64,000 bases of DNA from Vibrio gigantis (GTDB lineage: Bacteria > Pseudomonadota > Gammaproteobacteria > Enterobacterales > Vibrionaceae): NCBI RefSeq assembly GCF_024347515.1, contig NZ_AP025492.1, positions 930,001 through 994,000 on the forward strand, given 5' to 3'. Each line of letters opens with the position of its first letter. Within the stretch, counting starts at the first letter, position 1. A program made the translations under genes and the position numbers. Shown in pieces: positions 37,168 to 46,802 of this stretch. The notes beneath the pieces were generated by a model that made no database searches, had not been told where the DNA came from, and saw only the letters and a program-made list of their open reading frames with translations.

Positions 37168-38805
37168 TTACGCCATTCTTTGAGTCGGCTTCCAGCGTGC
37201 AAGTTCTGGATCAAGCTTGATACCTTGCGAAGTCAGCAGGTTAACACGTGCTAAGTAAGCCGCACCGTGCATCAGGTGCTTGGCTAGGTCTACTGCATTA
37301 CGTTGTTGGTAATCATCTAGGTAGCTGTCTTTTGCCCATGCGTTGAATGCGCCAAGTGCAGGGCCAGCCCATACTTGATAATCCATTTCACGACCTTGTT
37401 CGCCTGTGTTTGACCAACGGCTAGAAAGACCCAAGTACCAGCGGAAAATCAACGCCATTTTACGTTTCGGGTTGCCTTCAGCACGTTCGATCTGTTTCGG
37501 GTCGCGTTCGTTAAAGTGAGCCACAGTGCCAGCCCAAATATCATCCAGTGTTGAACGGAATACTTGCTTCTCTAGCTTCAGACGCTCTTCTACTGGAATC
37601 GCTTCAATTGAGTCGTAACGTGTGTATAGCTCATACAGTTTGTTTGCACGCATTGGGAATAAAGTGCCGCGTTTAACCACTTGCAGTTTCACACCCATTT
37701 CGAACATGTCTGCCGCCGGGGCCATAGTCACGTCAGCCATTTCAGTTGTCGAAAGCAGCTTACGTGTGTGTTCGCTCGCGCCAGCCTCAACACATGCTTG
37801 GTTGATTGAACCAGTAACAATGTAAGCTGCGCCCATGTTAAACGTCGCTAGAGCAGCGTCAGGCGTACCTACGCCACCACCACAACCGACACGTAGCGGA
37901 GTTTTGAATTGGTACTGTGCTTGAATTTGCTCTTTCAGTGCAAGTATTGTTGGCAGTAGGGTAACCAGTGGACGGTTATCTGTGTGACCACCAGAATCGG
38001 CTTCTGCTGTAATGTCGTCCGCCATAGGAACCAGCTGTGCCAGTTCCATCTGTTCTGTTGTGATTCTGCCTTCGTCGACCAAAGCTTGCAGCATTTTCAC
38101 AGGAGCAGGCTGCATGAACTTACTTGCGACTTCAGTGCGGCTTACCTTAGCAATAACTTTGTTGCCAATCTGAATCTCGCCTTGTGCATCGCGGCTAAGG
38201 CCAGCGGCACGATAGTGAACGATTTGCGGTGTTAAACCTAAGAATGCAGAAGCCTCAACCGTTTTCACTTTGTGCTTCAAAAACAGCTCTACACTGCCAC
38301 GTTCTAGCGCTGGTTCACTTGGACTGTGAATCAGGTTAAACGCGTAAGGGCCGTTTGGCAGTGCTGCTTGAATACGGTTAATCGCTTGCTCAACGCGAGA
38401 CGGGATTAGGCCTGCCGCACCAAATGAACAAAGAATGCCAGCCTGACCAAGCGCAATCACCAACTCTTCAGATGAAATGCCATTTGCCATTGCACCTGCA
38501 TAGTAAGCGTATTTTACGCCGTGACAGCGGCGAAAATCTTCGTCGCCTAGGCTTTGTGTACCGAGTGCAGGAGCAAAAGCGCTAACAGGCTGGCTGTTCG
38601 CTGCACTTGCTGAATCACCCGATGTAATTTCAGCTTGTTGGCTTACGCCCAAGCCTTTTTCTGGGTGGTTCACTACGTAACAAGCAAGGCTTAAGTCTTT
38701 TAAGATCGTCGACATTGCCGCGCTATCAAAATGAGTAGTGTTCTCTTCAATCTGCCAAGGCCACGGAGATAGCTTTTCGTTATTGATAGTAGTTTGAGTT
38801 GTCAT
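37168..38805 (-). CDS. pfaD: PfaD, enoyl reductase of the PUFA synthase
   Basis: A 545-residue flavin-dependent enoyl reductase of the 2-nitropropane dioxygenase-like TIM-barrel group. Features include LGDEDFRRCHGVKYAYYAGAMANGISSEELVIAL near 90, a glycine-rich phosphate loop RVGCGGGVGTPDAALATF near 305 and VTGSINQACVEAG near 333. It reduces enoyl intermediates on the PfaA ACPs in EPA/DHA synthesis. AGGAAAG precedes the ATG at 38805, 30 bases after pfaC. It is the last gene of pfaABCD. Confidence 0.95.
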   Translation of the reverse strand: MTTQTTINNEKLSPWPWQIEENTTHFDSAAMSTILKDLSLACYVVNHPEKGLGVSQQAEITSGDSASAANSQPVSAFAPALGTQSLGDEDFRRCHGVKYAYYAGAMANGISSEELVIALGQAGILCSFGAAGLIPSRVEQAINRIQAALPNGPYAFNLIHSPSEPALERGSVELFLKHKVKTVEASAFLGLTPQIVHYRAAGLSRDAQGEIQIGNKVIAKVSRTEVASKFMQPAPVKMLQALVDEGRITTEQMELAQLVPMADDITAEADSGGHTDNRPLVTLLPTILALKEQIQAQYQFKTPLRVGCGGGVGTPDAALATFNMGAAYIVTGSINQACVEAGASEHTRKLLSTTEMADVTMAPAADMFEMGVKLQVVKRGTLFPMRANKLYELYTRYDSIEAIPVEERLKLEKQVFRSTLDDIWAGTVAHFNERDPKQIERAEGNPKRKMALIFRWYLGLSSRWSNTGEQGREMDYQVWAGPALGAFNAWAKDSYLDDYQQRNAVDLAKHLMHGAAYLARVNLLTSQGIKLDPELARWKPTQRMA

Positions 38806-38835
38806 AATTATTTCTTTCCTAGTTCCGTGTCAGGC

Positions 38836-41800
38836 TCATGCTTCTTCGATACAAATTGCGATGTCTTTCACTTCGTAAATACGCAGACCATCTTTGCTCA
38901 GGTTTGCGTCGCCAACGATGATGCGTTTGCCGTCTTCGTCTTTAACCGCAGTGATATGTACATCCAGAGACATCTGTTTGTTCAGAGGGTTAATCTGACC
39001 ACGGTATTTCCATTTCACTTCAGATTGGATTTGACCGAACTTCGGATTGCGGAAGCCAGCGCCAAGATCTTTGTTTAGCGCATAGGTTTGCATCAGCTCG
39101 ATGATCGCTTCGACACCTAGAGAACCTGGCATTACTGGGTCTTGATGGAAGTGGAATTGGAAGAACCAATCGCTTGGGTCAATCGTACGCTCTGCATATA
39201 GGTAGCCAAGGCCGTCTTTACCACCGTCGCTAGTGATCTGTACGGTATCGATAAAGTTCAAACGACCGCCAGCCAATTTGTAGTGCTCTTGAACTTCACC
39301 CGCAGCTGAAACGGGTGCATTGAAGTAACGAGTTGTTTTGTCTAGCAGGTTGATGTTTACATCCGGCGTGCGGTTGTTATCAACGTGCCAAGGATGAGTC
39401 ACCTTACCGTTGTCCAAACCTAGTTGGTCTTTCAGTGCAGCACCTTTGAAGTAACCAAATACCGCTGTACCTTGGTAGAAAGGCACGCCGTCAGTGCTCA
39501 GTTCGAAGCTGAAGCTCTGCACGATGTTGGTGCCCATCATGACGGTTGAAAGAAGACGAGAATCATTGGTGATGGTTTTGCCACGTAAGTCGACGTTACG
39601 CAGCATTTTGCCACTGCCGTCTAGGTTACGGAAAAACAGTTCTTCACCTGGGAAGCCCAATGTGGTGCCCATGTAGCCAGAGATGAAGCCGTTTGGCTGA
39701 AGTGAAATCTCCATCAATACCGAGTAAGGCATTAAGGTATGGTGGCTGTTTTCATCGAAATACCATGCGTTTTCTGGCACTTCGTATTCTGCGATACACG
39801 ATGAAGGCTTCTTGAAGTCGCCACGCTTACCGTCGATTTCTACGACACGAGTGGTTAACTGCAAGTCGCCACACGGAGTACGTGGTGGAATCATTCCACG
39901 GTAGATAGAGAAGTCAGGGCCGAAACATTTTTCGATATCTCCAGTCGCGAATTCGAACATGTGATAAGGCGTGAACGGAACCGTATCGGGTGTTCGGTTC
40001 GGGTAATCTGGCGTTACCGGAGCTTCAACGTGTTGAAGAGGGATTACGCCTTTGTTTGGCGCAGTTTCTAGATCTTCAATTTGCGCCATCAGTGGTGCAT
40101 TTGCTGAAGCCTGCTGATTAACGGCGGGTGTATGACCCAAGTTTTCGATAACAGGGGTCGCAACAGGTGTTTCTAAAGAAGGCAGGTAACGAGTACATTC
40201 GTCATCTTCTTTGAGCATTACACCTAAGTTTTGGAAATCAACAATCACTTTGCCGTTCAGCAAGATATCGATGTTAGCCTTCGCGTATGGGCGAGGGCTT
40301 AGACCAATTTCAGTCACTTCCATGCGGTAAGTCAGTTCTGCCGATTGTGGTAGCACTTGTCCACGACAACGCACTTGTTGAGGCGCGTTTTCAAGGGGTT
40401 GGAAACGACCATTTTGAACAAGCGTGTGCATGCCAAGGTGCATCATGAAGAACTGAAGCAGTTGACCACAACCTTCTGCCATCAAAGAGCCAGCCATTAC
40501 TGAGTCATCTTTGAAGTGACAAGGGAAGTACCAGTGCTCTGGCTCTAGCTGTTTGTGACCTTCAATCAGACCAAGTCCCCATGTGCCGCCTTGTGGTTCA
40601 ACACGGCTGACCTTTTCGATCATCATGAACTTCTCTGAGCTGAAGCATAGAGAAGGCTGGTGGCGATCAGATTGGTGAGTTGGGCCAAAACATTCTGCGA
40701 TGTTTGCAGTCAGTAGGTGGCGTAATTCTTGGTGGTTAAACTGCGTTTTAGGGCAGTGCAGAATCGGGTCGAAGCGTTGCTTAGTTGCAAGCTTACGAGC
40801 CTTGATCTCGTCTTCAGTGTGAATCACACCTTTGCCGTCTGCCAGTTCTTCATCAGTGAAGAAGCCTGCACAGCCGTTATCCATTTTCAGGATCATCTTG
40901 TCGCCAACGAAACACTCGTACGAGAAGAAGAAAAGTAGTGTGTCGCCATTGCGAGCAAAGCTGTTGATTGAGATGTCGTAACGGAGTGTATCGCCACCAC
41001 GAGGCAAGTCGCCAAGGAAGGTCAGCGTACAATCGAGTAGGCGATAAACGCGCTCGCCTTTGTTTTCAAAATCAATGCCTAGGTAGCTGATCAGCATCAG
41101 GTCACATTGGCCAGATTCAACCGCAACTGCCCAAGGGATCTGACCATCTACAAGATACGGTGCATCAACAGGGATGTCGTATTCTGTGGTCATTGTGCTT
41201 GGCTTGTACTCGTTAACGGTCGCGTTGAGCTTAGTCACACGAGATACCAATAGGTAGTCGGTGGTTGGCAAACGAACGCGGCGCGAGTAGCTATCAATGA
41301 TCGCGTAGTCGGGGCCAAATACGTTAGCGATGTCGCCTTCAGCGTATTCAACCAGATCATCGTAATCCCAGATACATGGCTTACGAACGGGCTTCACAGG
41401 TGCAGGCGTCGCAAATACGTTGACTGGCACTGACTGGGCTTGAGTTGGTTGAGCTTGAACAGGCTGATCTGATGTCTGTTGCCCCGTCGTTTGTTGACCA
41501 TTCGTTTGTTGAGAAACGGCTGAGCTATCTAAACCAGCCGTAACTGCGTTTAGCTGTGCTTTTAATAGTGCATCAGCCATCTGCATACCTTGGGCACGAG
41601 TGTGCAGGAATGCTTTGTGTACTTGCTGCGCCGCTTGCTGATTTTGAGCAAAAGCGTGGTTGTATGGTGTTACAGACGGCTGTGATGCTGCATCCGTATC
41701 AGCGTCGATGTTCGATGCGCCATTTTTAGCGGATAGGACATGAGTCATATTGCTGTGGTTACCTGTTAGCTGACTGTGGCGAGTTTGCGCCAGAGTAGGG

Positions 41801-44757
41801 GATACTGATGGTGACAATGTTTCTGTAGCGTGTGCTGCTTTCTCTGCAATCTCGGCTTTGTCTTTTAGTGTTGCCTGAATGTGTGCAGTCGTTGGGACAG
41901 AAACGATTCGCGCCGCTTGCTTACCAGAAGCTTTTTGTTGAATGTGCGCTAGGTTAGCGATTGGTGTCTCTGCGATGTGTTGATAAATATCGCGGCCACC
42001 GAGAGTCACTTGTTTAACCAATTGACGCTTAGTATCACTTGCCAGTTCACTACTTAAACGAACAGAAAGTGAGTGAGATTCAACACTCGATTGACTTAGT
42101 AGCAGCTGTGAACATTGTCCTTCGCTGATGTTGGCAACTATCGCGCTCTTAGAGCTGACATTTGGATTCAGAGGTGCAAGGTTCAGGTTGAGCAGACCGT
42201 GTAGCAGGCTTGCCATGCCAGAAGCTGCAGAGCAGTGACCAACACGTTGGCTCGCTTGAGTCGTCTTTGTGTTCCCTAGGCTGAGAAACGAAGATTCATG
42301 CGATGAAGTCTCTGGCCCATGGTTAAGCTCAAGCAGAGAAACATCGTTCGAGCCCATGCCAACTTGAGTCAGTAACTCATCAGCAACGGCGTTGTTATGC
42401 TTGCTTGAACCAAAAGCCAATGCGTTGATGCTGCCGTAAGCCGTGTCTTGGTTGCTAGCTACTCGACCTTCTTCAACAAGAACAATCGCACCTGCGCCTT
42501 CACCTACATTCCAACTGCCGTCTTGCGGTTGTCCGAATTTTGGAGCAAGCGACACTGGGCTCACGCTGTTGTTCAGAATCACATGCTCTGCACTGCCGCT
42601 TAGGTCAACGGCTGCAATCACGACTGCGTCCATTGATTCTTGCGACATTAGGTTTTGCGCGACATCGATACAACGAGCAACCGACTGTTCAGCGGCTGAA
42701 ATCGTAAAGGCAGGGCCATTAAAGTCCCACAATGAAGAGATACGCGAAGCCATGATATTGCCGATGAAACTGGTGTATTGGTTCAGCTTGGCAGCGTCCA
42801 TCACACTGTCCATCGCGATGGTTTCTAGCGATTGGTATTCGTCTTGAGTTAGTTCTATACCCATGTTGGCAAAGCTGTCAGCCAGTTGGCTATGCAGGTT
42901 TACGCGCCCACGGAATTGGTGCATCTCAAGCTCTGTTTCCATTGCGACCAGTACAGCTACCTTTTGGCCCGCTACGAGCTTGGCATCTTTGATGGCTTCA
43001 TCTGCAACTTTCATCAGTAGCAACTGCTGAGAGATCAAACGGTCATCTTCATTAGGCGGCACTTTGAAGCGTAGGAAATCGAGATCGAATTGATCGATGT
43101 ACGCTCCGTTTGGAATGCCGTGTAAACCAAATTGATTCAGTAGTTCTGGATGTTGGTCTAAGCCTTTCCAGCGTTTCTTAGGCAAAGCAATGAAAGCATC
43201 GTTGTTGGTCTCGATCGCAGTACTTAGTGCATTGATACTTTGCAGAGAACCGAAGTGAGACGCTAGGCCTGTAATACTTAAATTAGGCGATTGTAGTCTT
43301 GGAGACGTTGACTCTAGAGCCTGGTTTACATGGCTGGTGTTTGAATACGCTTCAAGCAGCAAGTGAGCGTTACAACCACCGAAACCAAATACAGACACAC
43401 CTGCGCAGCGCTCTGAGTTACCCGCTTTACTTGGCCAAGGTTGAACCTGCGTTGGTAGAGTCTGCGAGCCAAATAAACCTTCTGGCGACGATAGTGGCTT
43501 ATCCAAGTTAATACTTGGTGGCAGCACGCCTTCTTTCATCGCAAAGATCATCTTCATGATCCCCGGCATACCTGCCGCAGTCAGTAAGTGACCGAGGTTT
43601 GATTTCGCAGAACCAATCAATGGCGGGTTAGAACCATTCAATTTTTCAGTAAAGAATCGTTCCATTGAGGTTAACTCAACCTTGTCACCTAATGGTGTGC
43701 CGGTTGCGTGACACTCAATCACTTCAATGCTGTCTGGTGATAGGTTTGAAGCCTCGTAAGCGCGTTCAAAGGCTTGTACTTGTCCTTTGCTGTTTGGGCT
43801 TAATACGAACTGGCCACGGCCATCGTTCGATAAGCCAATGCCGCTCACTACCGCATAAATGTTGTCGCCATCACGCTCGGCATCAGCTAAGCGTTTTAGT
43901 ACTAAAACACCGGCGCCTTCGCCAGCAAACAAGCCTTTACTGTTGCTATCAAACGGAACCGACACACCGTGGTCTGGGTAAGCGTGGAAAATGGAGAATC
44001 CCATGTTGATGAAGAATGGGTCTGCACCAGATACCGCACCCGCCAACATCATGTCGGCTTTGCCCGTGTTCAAGTAATCACACGCTAACTTCAATGAATA
44101 CACTGAGCTCGCACATGCCGCATCTAGGCTAAGTTGCACGTTGCCTAGACCCAACGCATCAGCCACTAACTTCGAGGCGTTGTGTGCTGCCGCACCGTTG
44201 ATCGGGTTGAGGTCTTGAGCAGTTTCATTGGTTGGCAGCAGTGAAAACTGGTCATTAGCCAATTTTGCTTGTAGTGCTTTCTCTACCACCGAGTGATACA
44301 TCGGCAGAAACAGATCGTTCGAACGTGTTGTTGGGAACGAAAGGGCACCCATGATCACGCCTGTGCGATCTAAAACATCGGCATTCAGATCAATGCCGGC
44401 GTCGACTAAAGCCTTACGACTGGTATCCAAAGCCCAAAGGAAACTCTGGTCGACACCTTTGAATGACTCGGCTGTTAAGCGGTAGCCATTGCTGTCGAAA
44501 TTGAAGTTTTCGATGTAGCCGCCTTTATCACAGTAAAAGCGGTCCGACTCACCTTGCACGCCCTGATAGCTTTCAGGTTTAGCGCCTAACTTTTCAGCGC
44601 TTAATGTGGTTCGAGAATCTTTTTTGTTCAGCAAGTTTTGCCAAAAGTCTTTTGGCGTATCAGCTTCTGGGTATTGGTTCGCAATACCGACAATCGCGAT
44701 CTTATTGCACTTCACTTGCTGCTTATTCTGAGCTTGAGCCTGATATTGAGAACTCAT
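38836..44757 (-). CDS. pfaC: PfaC, PUFA synthase subunit with KS, chain-length factor and two dehydratase domains
   Basis: A 1973-residue multidomain protein. An active ketosynthase (about 20-450) has its nucleophile Cys in LDAACASSVYSLK. A second KS-like domain (about 470-900) has AAEQSVAR where the Cys should be, marking it as a chain-length factor. After a Gln/Thr-rich linker (about 1030-1130) come two FabA-like hotdog dehydratases with HFKDDSVMAGSLMAEGCGQ and HFHQDPVMPGSLGVEA. These dehydratases place the cis double bonds. I start at 44757 since AAGGAG lies nine bases before that ATG and it overlaps the pfaB stop by four bases; an upstream in-frame start at 44796 would lie inside pfaB. 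Confidence 0.94.
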   Translation of the reverse strand: MSSQYQAQAQNKQQVKCNKIAIVGIANQYPEADTPKDFWQNLLNKKDSRTTLSAEKLGAKPESYQGVQGESDRFYCDKGGYIENFNFDSNGYRLTAESFKGVDQSFLWALDTSRKALVDAGIDLNADVLDRTGVIMGALSFPTTRSNDLFLPMYHSVVEKALQAKLANDQFSLLPTNETAQDLNPINGAAAHNASKLVADALGLGNVQLSLDAACASSVYSLKLACDYLNTGKADMMLAGAVSGADPFFINMGFSIFHAYPDHGVSVPFDSNSKGLFAGEGAGVLVLKRLADAERDGDNIYAVVSGIGLSNDGRGQFVLSPNSKGQVQAFERAYEASNLSPDSIEVIECHATGTPLGDKVELTSMERFFTEKLNGSNPPLIGSAKSNLGHLLTAAGMPGIMKMIFAMKEGVLPPSINLDKPLSSPEGLFGSQTLPTQVQPWPSKAGNSERCAGVSVFGFGGCNAHLLLEAYSNTSHVNQALESTSPRLQSPNLSITGLASHFGSLQSINALSTAIETNNDAFIALPKKRWKGLDQHPELLNQFGLHGIPNGAYIDQFDLDFLRFKVPPNEDDRLISQQLLLMKVADEAIKDAKLVAGQKVAVLVAMETELEMHQFRGRVNLHSQLADSFANMGIELTQDEYQSLETIAMDSVMDAAKLNQYTSFIGNIMASRISSLWDFNGPAFTISAAEQSVARCIDVAQNLMSQESMDAVVIAAVDLSGSAEHVILNNSVSPVSLAPKFGQPQDGSWNVGEGAGAIVLVEEGRVASNQDTAYGSINALAFGSSKHNNAVADELLTQVGMGSNDVSLLELNHGPETSSHESSFLSLGNTKTTQASQRVGHCSAASGMASLLHGLLNLNLAPLNPNVSSKSAIVANISEGQCSQLLLSQSSVESHSLSVRLSSELASDTKRQLVKQVTLGGRDIYQHIAETPIANLAHIQQKASGKQAARIVSVPTTAHIQATLKDKAEIAEKAAHATETLSPSVSPTLAQTRHSQLTGNHSNMTHVLSAKNGASNIDADTDAASQPSVTPYNHAFAQNQQAAQQVHKAFLHTRAQGMQMADALLKAQLNAVTAGLDSSAVSQQTNGQQTTGQQTSDQPVQAQPTQAQSVPVNVFATPAPVKPVRKPCIWDYDDLVEYAEGDIANVFGPDYAIIDSYSRRVRLPTTDYLLVSRVTKLNATVNEYKPSTMTTEYDIPVDAPYLVDGQIPWAVAVESGQCDLMLISYLGIDFENKGERVYRLLDCTLTFLGDLPRGGDTLRYDISINSFARNGDTLLFFFSYECFVGDKMILKMDNGCAGFFTDEELADGKGVIHTEDEIKARKLATKQRFDPILHCPKTQFNHQELRHLLTANIAECFGPTHQSDRHQPSLCFSSEKFMMIEKVSRVEPQGGTWGLGLIEGHKQLEPEHWYFPCHFKDDSVMAGSLMAEGCGQLLQFFMMHLGMHTLVQNGRFQPLENAPQQVRCRGQVLPQSAELTYRMEVTEIGLSPRPYAKANIDILLNGKVIVDFQNLGVMLKEDDECTRYLPSLETPVATPVIENLGHTPAVNQQASANAPLMAQIEDLETAPNKGVIPLQHVEAPVTPDYPNRTPDTVPFTPYHMFEFATGDIEKCFGPDFSIYRGMIPPRTPCGDLQLTTRVVEIDGKRGDFKKPSSCIAEYEVPENAWYFDENSHHTLMPYSVLMEISLQPNGFISGYMGTTLGFPGEELFFRNLDGSGKMLRNVDLRGKTITNDSRLLSTVMMGTNIVQSFSFELSTDGVPFYQGTAVFGYFKGAALKDQLGLDNGKVTHPWHVDNNRTPDVNINLLDKTTRYFNAPVSAAGEVQEHYKLAGGRLNFIDTVQITSDGGKDGLGYLYAERTIDPSDWFFQFHFHQDPVMPGSLGVEAIIELMQTYALNKDLGAGFRNPKFGQIQSEVKWKYRGQINPLNKQMSLDVHITAVKDEDGKRIIVGDANLSKDGLRIYEVKDIAICIEEA

Positions 44758-46802
44758 ACTAGCTCTCCTTGATGATTTACTGTTCTGCCTTTGCATACAC
44801 CACTGAATTGCTTAGCGGCGGTGATCTGTTGTTCTAGCCCTTGAATAAGGGGCTCGACAGACAGTGGAATTTGATGAGTAATGAGCTGACCAATGCACTT
44901 GATGAGCGTGATAACATCGTCGCCACCTTTGGCATTGGAAGCGATTGTGTAGTATTGGTCTGATACGCTGTCGCTGCGGTTGATCTTGTCGATCAATGTG
45001 CTGGTTTGACGATCGGCGCCTACTTCGACAAACAGACGAGCACCTTGTTGACGCGCACTTTGAATCAACGCGGTGAAATCCAGCGTTGAACAGAAAGTGT
45101 CGGCAATCGAAAGGGCGATGCTGTCGCTATCGATATTGATTGGTGCGCCAGTTGGCAAGCCAGCTGCGCTGATAAAGCGGATATGCCTTGGCAACTCGTC
45201 GAACAGTGGTTGCGTGTAAAACTCTCGCACTTGGCTGTGTTGGCTCAACGCTGGCGTGGTGTGCATTGCGGTGACACGATTCGCGGCAATGCCACGTTTA
45301 CCCAATTTTTTGAGTAGTGCGCGACATGTGCTTTCACAACCGGCCAGTACGCAGGTGTCACCTTGGATAATGGCAAGGTAAGCACGTGGAAACTCCGGTA
45401 ACAGGGCCTCAATCGCTTGCGCATCACTGCGAACCACAAAGCTATTCCATTGGATGCTTTCGTCGCTGTTTAGCTGCCAATCTTGACGCACCGCGGTGAG
45501 TTCGCCCGAAATAGCCGTCGTGAAGATAGGACTGGTTTGAGTCATCTCAATCAGCGCATGTGGGTTTTTCCAAACATTTAAGCTGGCCCACATGGAAGCT
45601 TCACCCTTGGAGTAACCTAAAGCGAAGTCTGGCTGCACTTTGAATTCATCACATAGCAGTTGTGTTAACAGGTAACTACTGCCCACACCTGCAATTGCCA
45701 ATTCACTGAGCGACATTTCTTGCGAGTCTTCAGCGTAGGTTTTGTCAGCCTGCAGCATCTCTTTCAAGTTCCCTTCTCGCTCTAAGCGGGCAAATAACTG
45801 TGGGAAATGGTGGTGAAACTCGCGCAACATGCCGGGATAAACCGTGCCAACACCAGGGTAAACAAATGCAACACCCCCTTTGCTTTGAGGCATAGGTGAG
45901 AAACAACTGCCTGCTGGCGTTTTGTAGTGGCTATTGTCTGCCATTACTTTTGGCAACGCATTTTCTATCGCTGTGATTTCTTGTAGTGCTGCCTCAATTG
46001 AAGCGGCCTGAATCACGATATTCGCGCCAAGGTCAACATTGTGTTGAACGCTTTGGAAGTTGCTTAGGTTTGAATGCATCACGCTGGCGATAGCAAGTTC
46101 GCTGTCTGCCGATTCGTTAACGCATTTAAGCTCTTCTCTTAACGAGGTTAACTGAGAAACCAATTCGGCTTGTTCGTTGCCTGAAACCACAAACATCAAA
46201 CGCTCGCTCGATAGCAAGGGCTTTGGTTCTTGCAAACCGGTCGCTTGAGTCAATATCAGGCTGGTGGCTTTTTGGCTATCGTCACTGAAAGTTAACGCAG
46301 CAACACGTGCTTTGTTCGGCTCAGTAAACCAATAATGGCTCGGTAATGAATGGTTTGGCAATGAACGGCTCGATATCGCTTCAACCATATTCAACAACTC
46401 ATCAAACTGCTGCGAAGCAGAGAGTGCTGAGTATTGCTGTTGATGGCTTAGGTCTGAAGCGGGGCGGCGTGCAATGTCCAAAGCTAGCTGGATGCTATCT
46501 CCGGTAACAGCATCTACAAAACCCGCTAAATTCGCGTGTGGGTGAATCTTATTCTGAGCAGCGGTCAGTGCACTCAACATCACTAATGATGGAGAGTGAG
46601 AATCCAAACAAAGCTTAACAACACTACCTTGATTGACTGTCTCGATGGTGTGAGTAAGTGCTTGATTAAAATTGCCATCAACCACAACAGTAATCACCTC
46701 TGGAAGCGAAGGTGATAAGTCGGCAGAAAGCTCAGCCGAGTTTGCTGGCTGAGCTAAAAGAGCGATGCGCAATGGCATCGCTTTATTAGTAGGAACAGTC
46801 AC
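44754..46802 (-). CDS. pfaB: PfaB, acyltransferase subunit of the PUFA synthase
   Basis: A 682-residue protein. An acyltransferase domain occupies the C-terminal half (about 300-620): GGVAFVYPGVGTVYPGM near 307 and nucleophile Ser in ALGYSKGEASMW near 396, a variant of the usual GHSxG. PfaB has been linked to whether EPA or DHA is made in related loci. The N-terminal third has no domain I can name. The start is GTG at 46802 in a TAGTG overlap with pfaA, with AAGGAG upstream. Confidence 0.92.
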   Translation of the reverse strand: MTVPTNKAMPLRIALLAQPANSAELSADLSPSLPEVITVVVDGNFNQALTHTIETVNQGSVVKLCLDSHSPSLVMLSALTAAQNKIHPHANLAGFVDAVTGDSIQLALDIARRPASDLSHQQQYSALSASQQFDELLNMVEAISSRSLPNHSLPSHYWFTEPNKARVAALTFSDDSQKATSLILTQATGLQEPKPLLSSERLMFVVSGNEQAELVSQLTSLREELKCVNESADSELAIASVMHSNLSNFQSVQHNVDLGANIVIQAASIEAALQEITAIENALPKVMADNSHYKTPAGSCFSPMPQSKGGVAFVYPGVGTVYPGMLREFHHHFPQLFARLEREGNLKEMLQADKTYAEDSQEMSLSELAIAGVGSSYLLTQLLCDEFKVQPDFALGYSKGEASMWASLNVWKNPHALIEMTQTSPIFTTAISGELTAVRQDWQLNSDESIQWNSFVVRSDAQAIEALLPEFPRAYLAIIQGDTCVLAGCESTCRALLKKLGKRGIAANRVTAMHTTPALSQHSQVREFYTQPLFDELPRHIRFISAAGLPTGAPINIDSDSIALSIADTFCSTLDFTALIQSARQQGARLFVEVGADRQTSTLIDKINRSDSVSDQYYTIASNAKGGDDVITLIKCIGQLITHQIPLSVEPLIQGLEQQITAAKQFSGVCKGRTVNHQGELV

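Noticed and set aside
44757..44796. Longer pfaC start at 44796
   Set aside because: It would lie 43 bases inside pfaB without a ribosome site, while ATG 44757 has AAGGAG at good spacing and a 4-base overlap with the pfaB stop.
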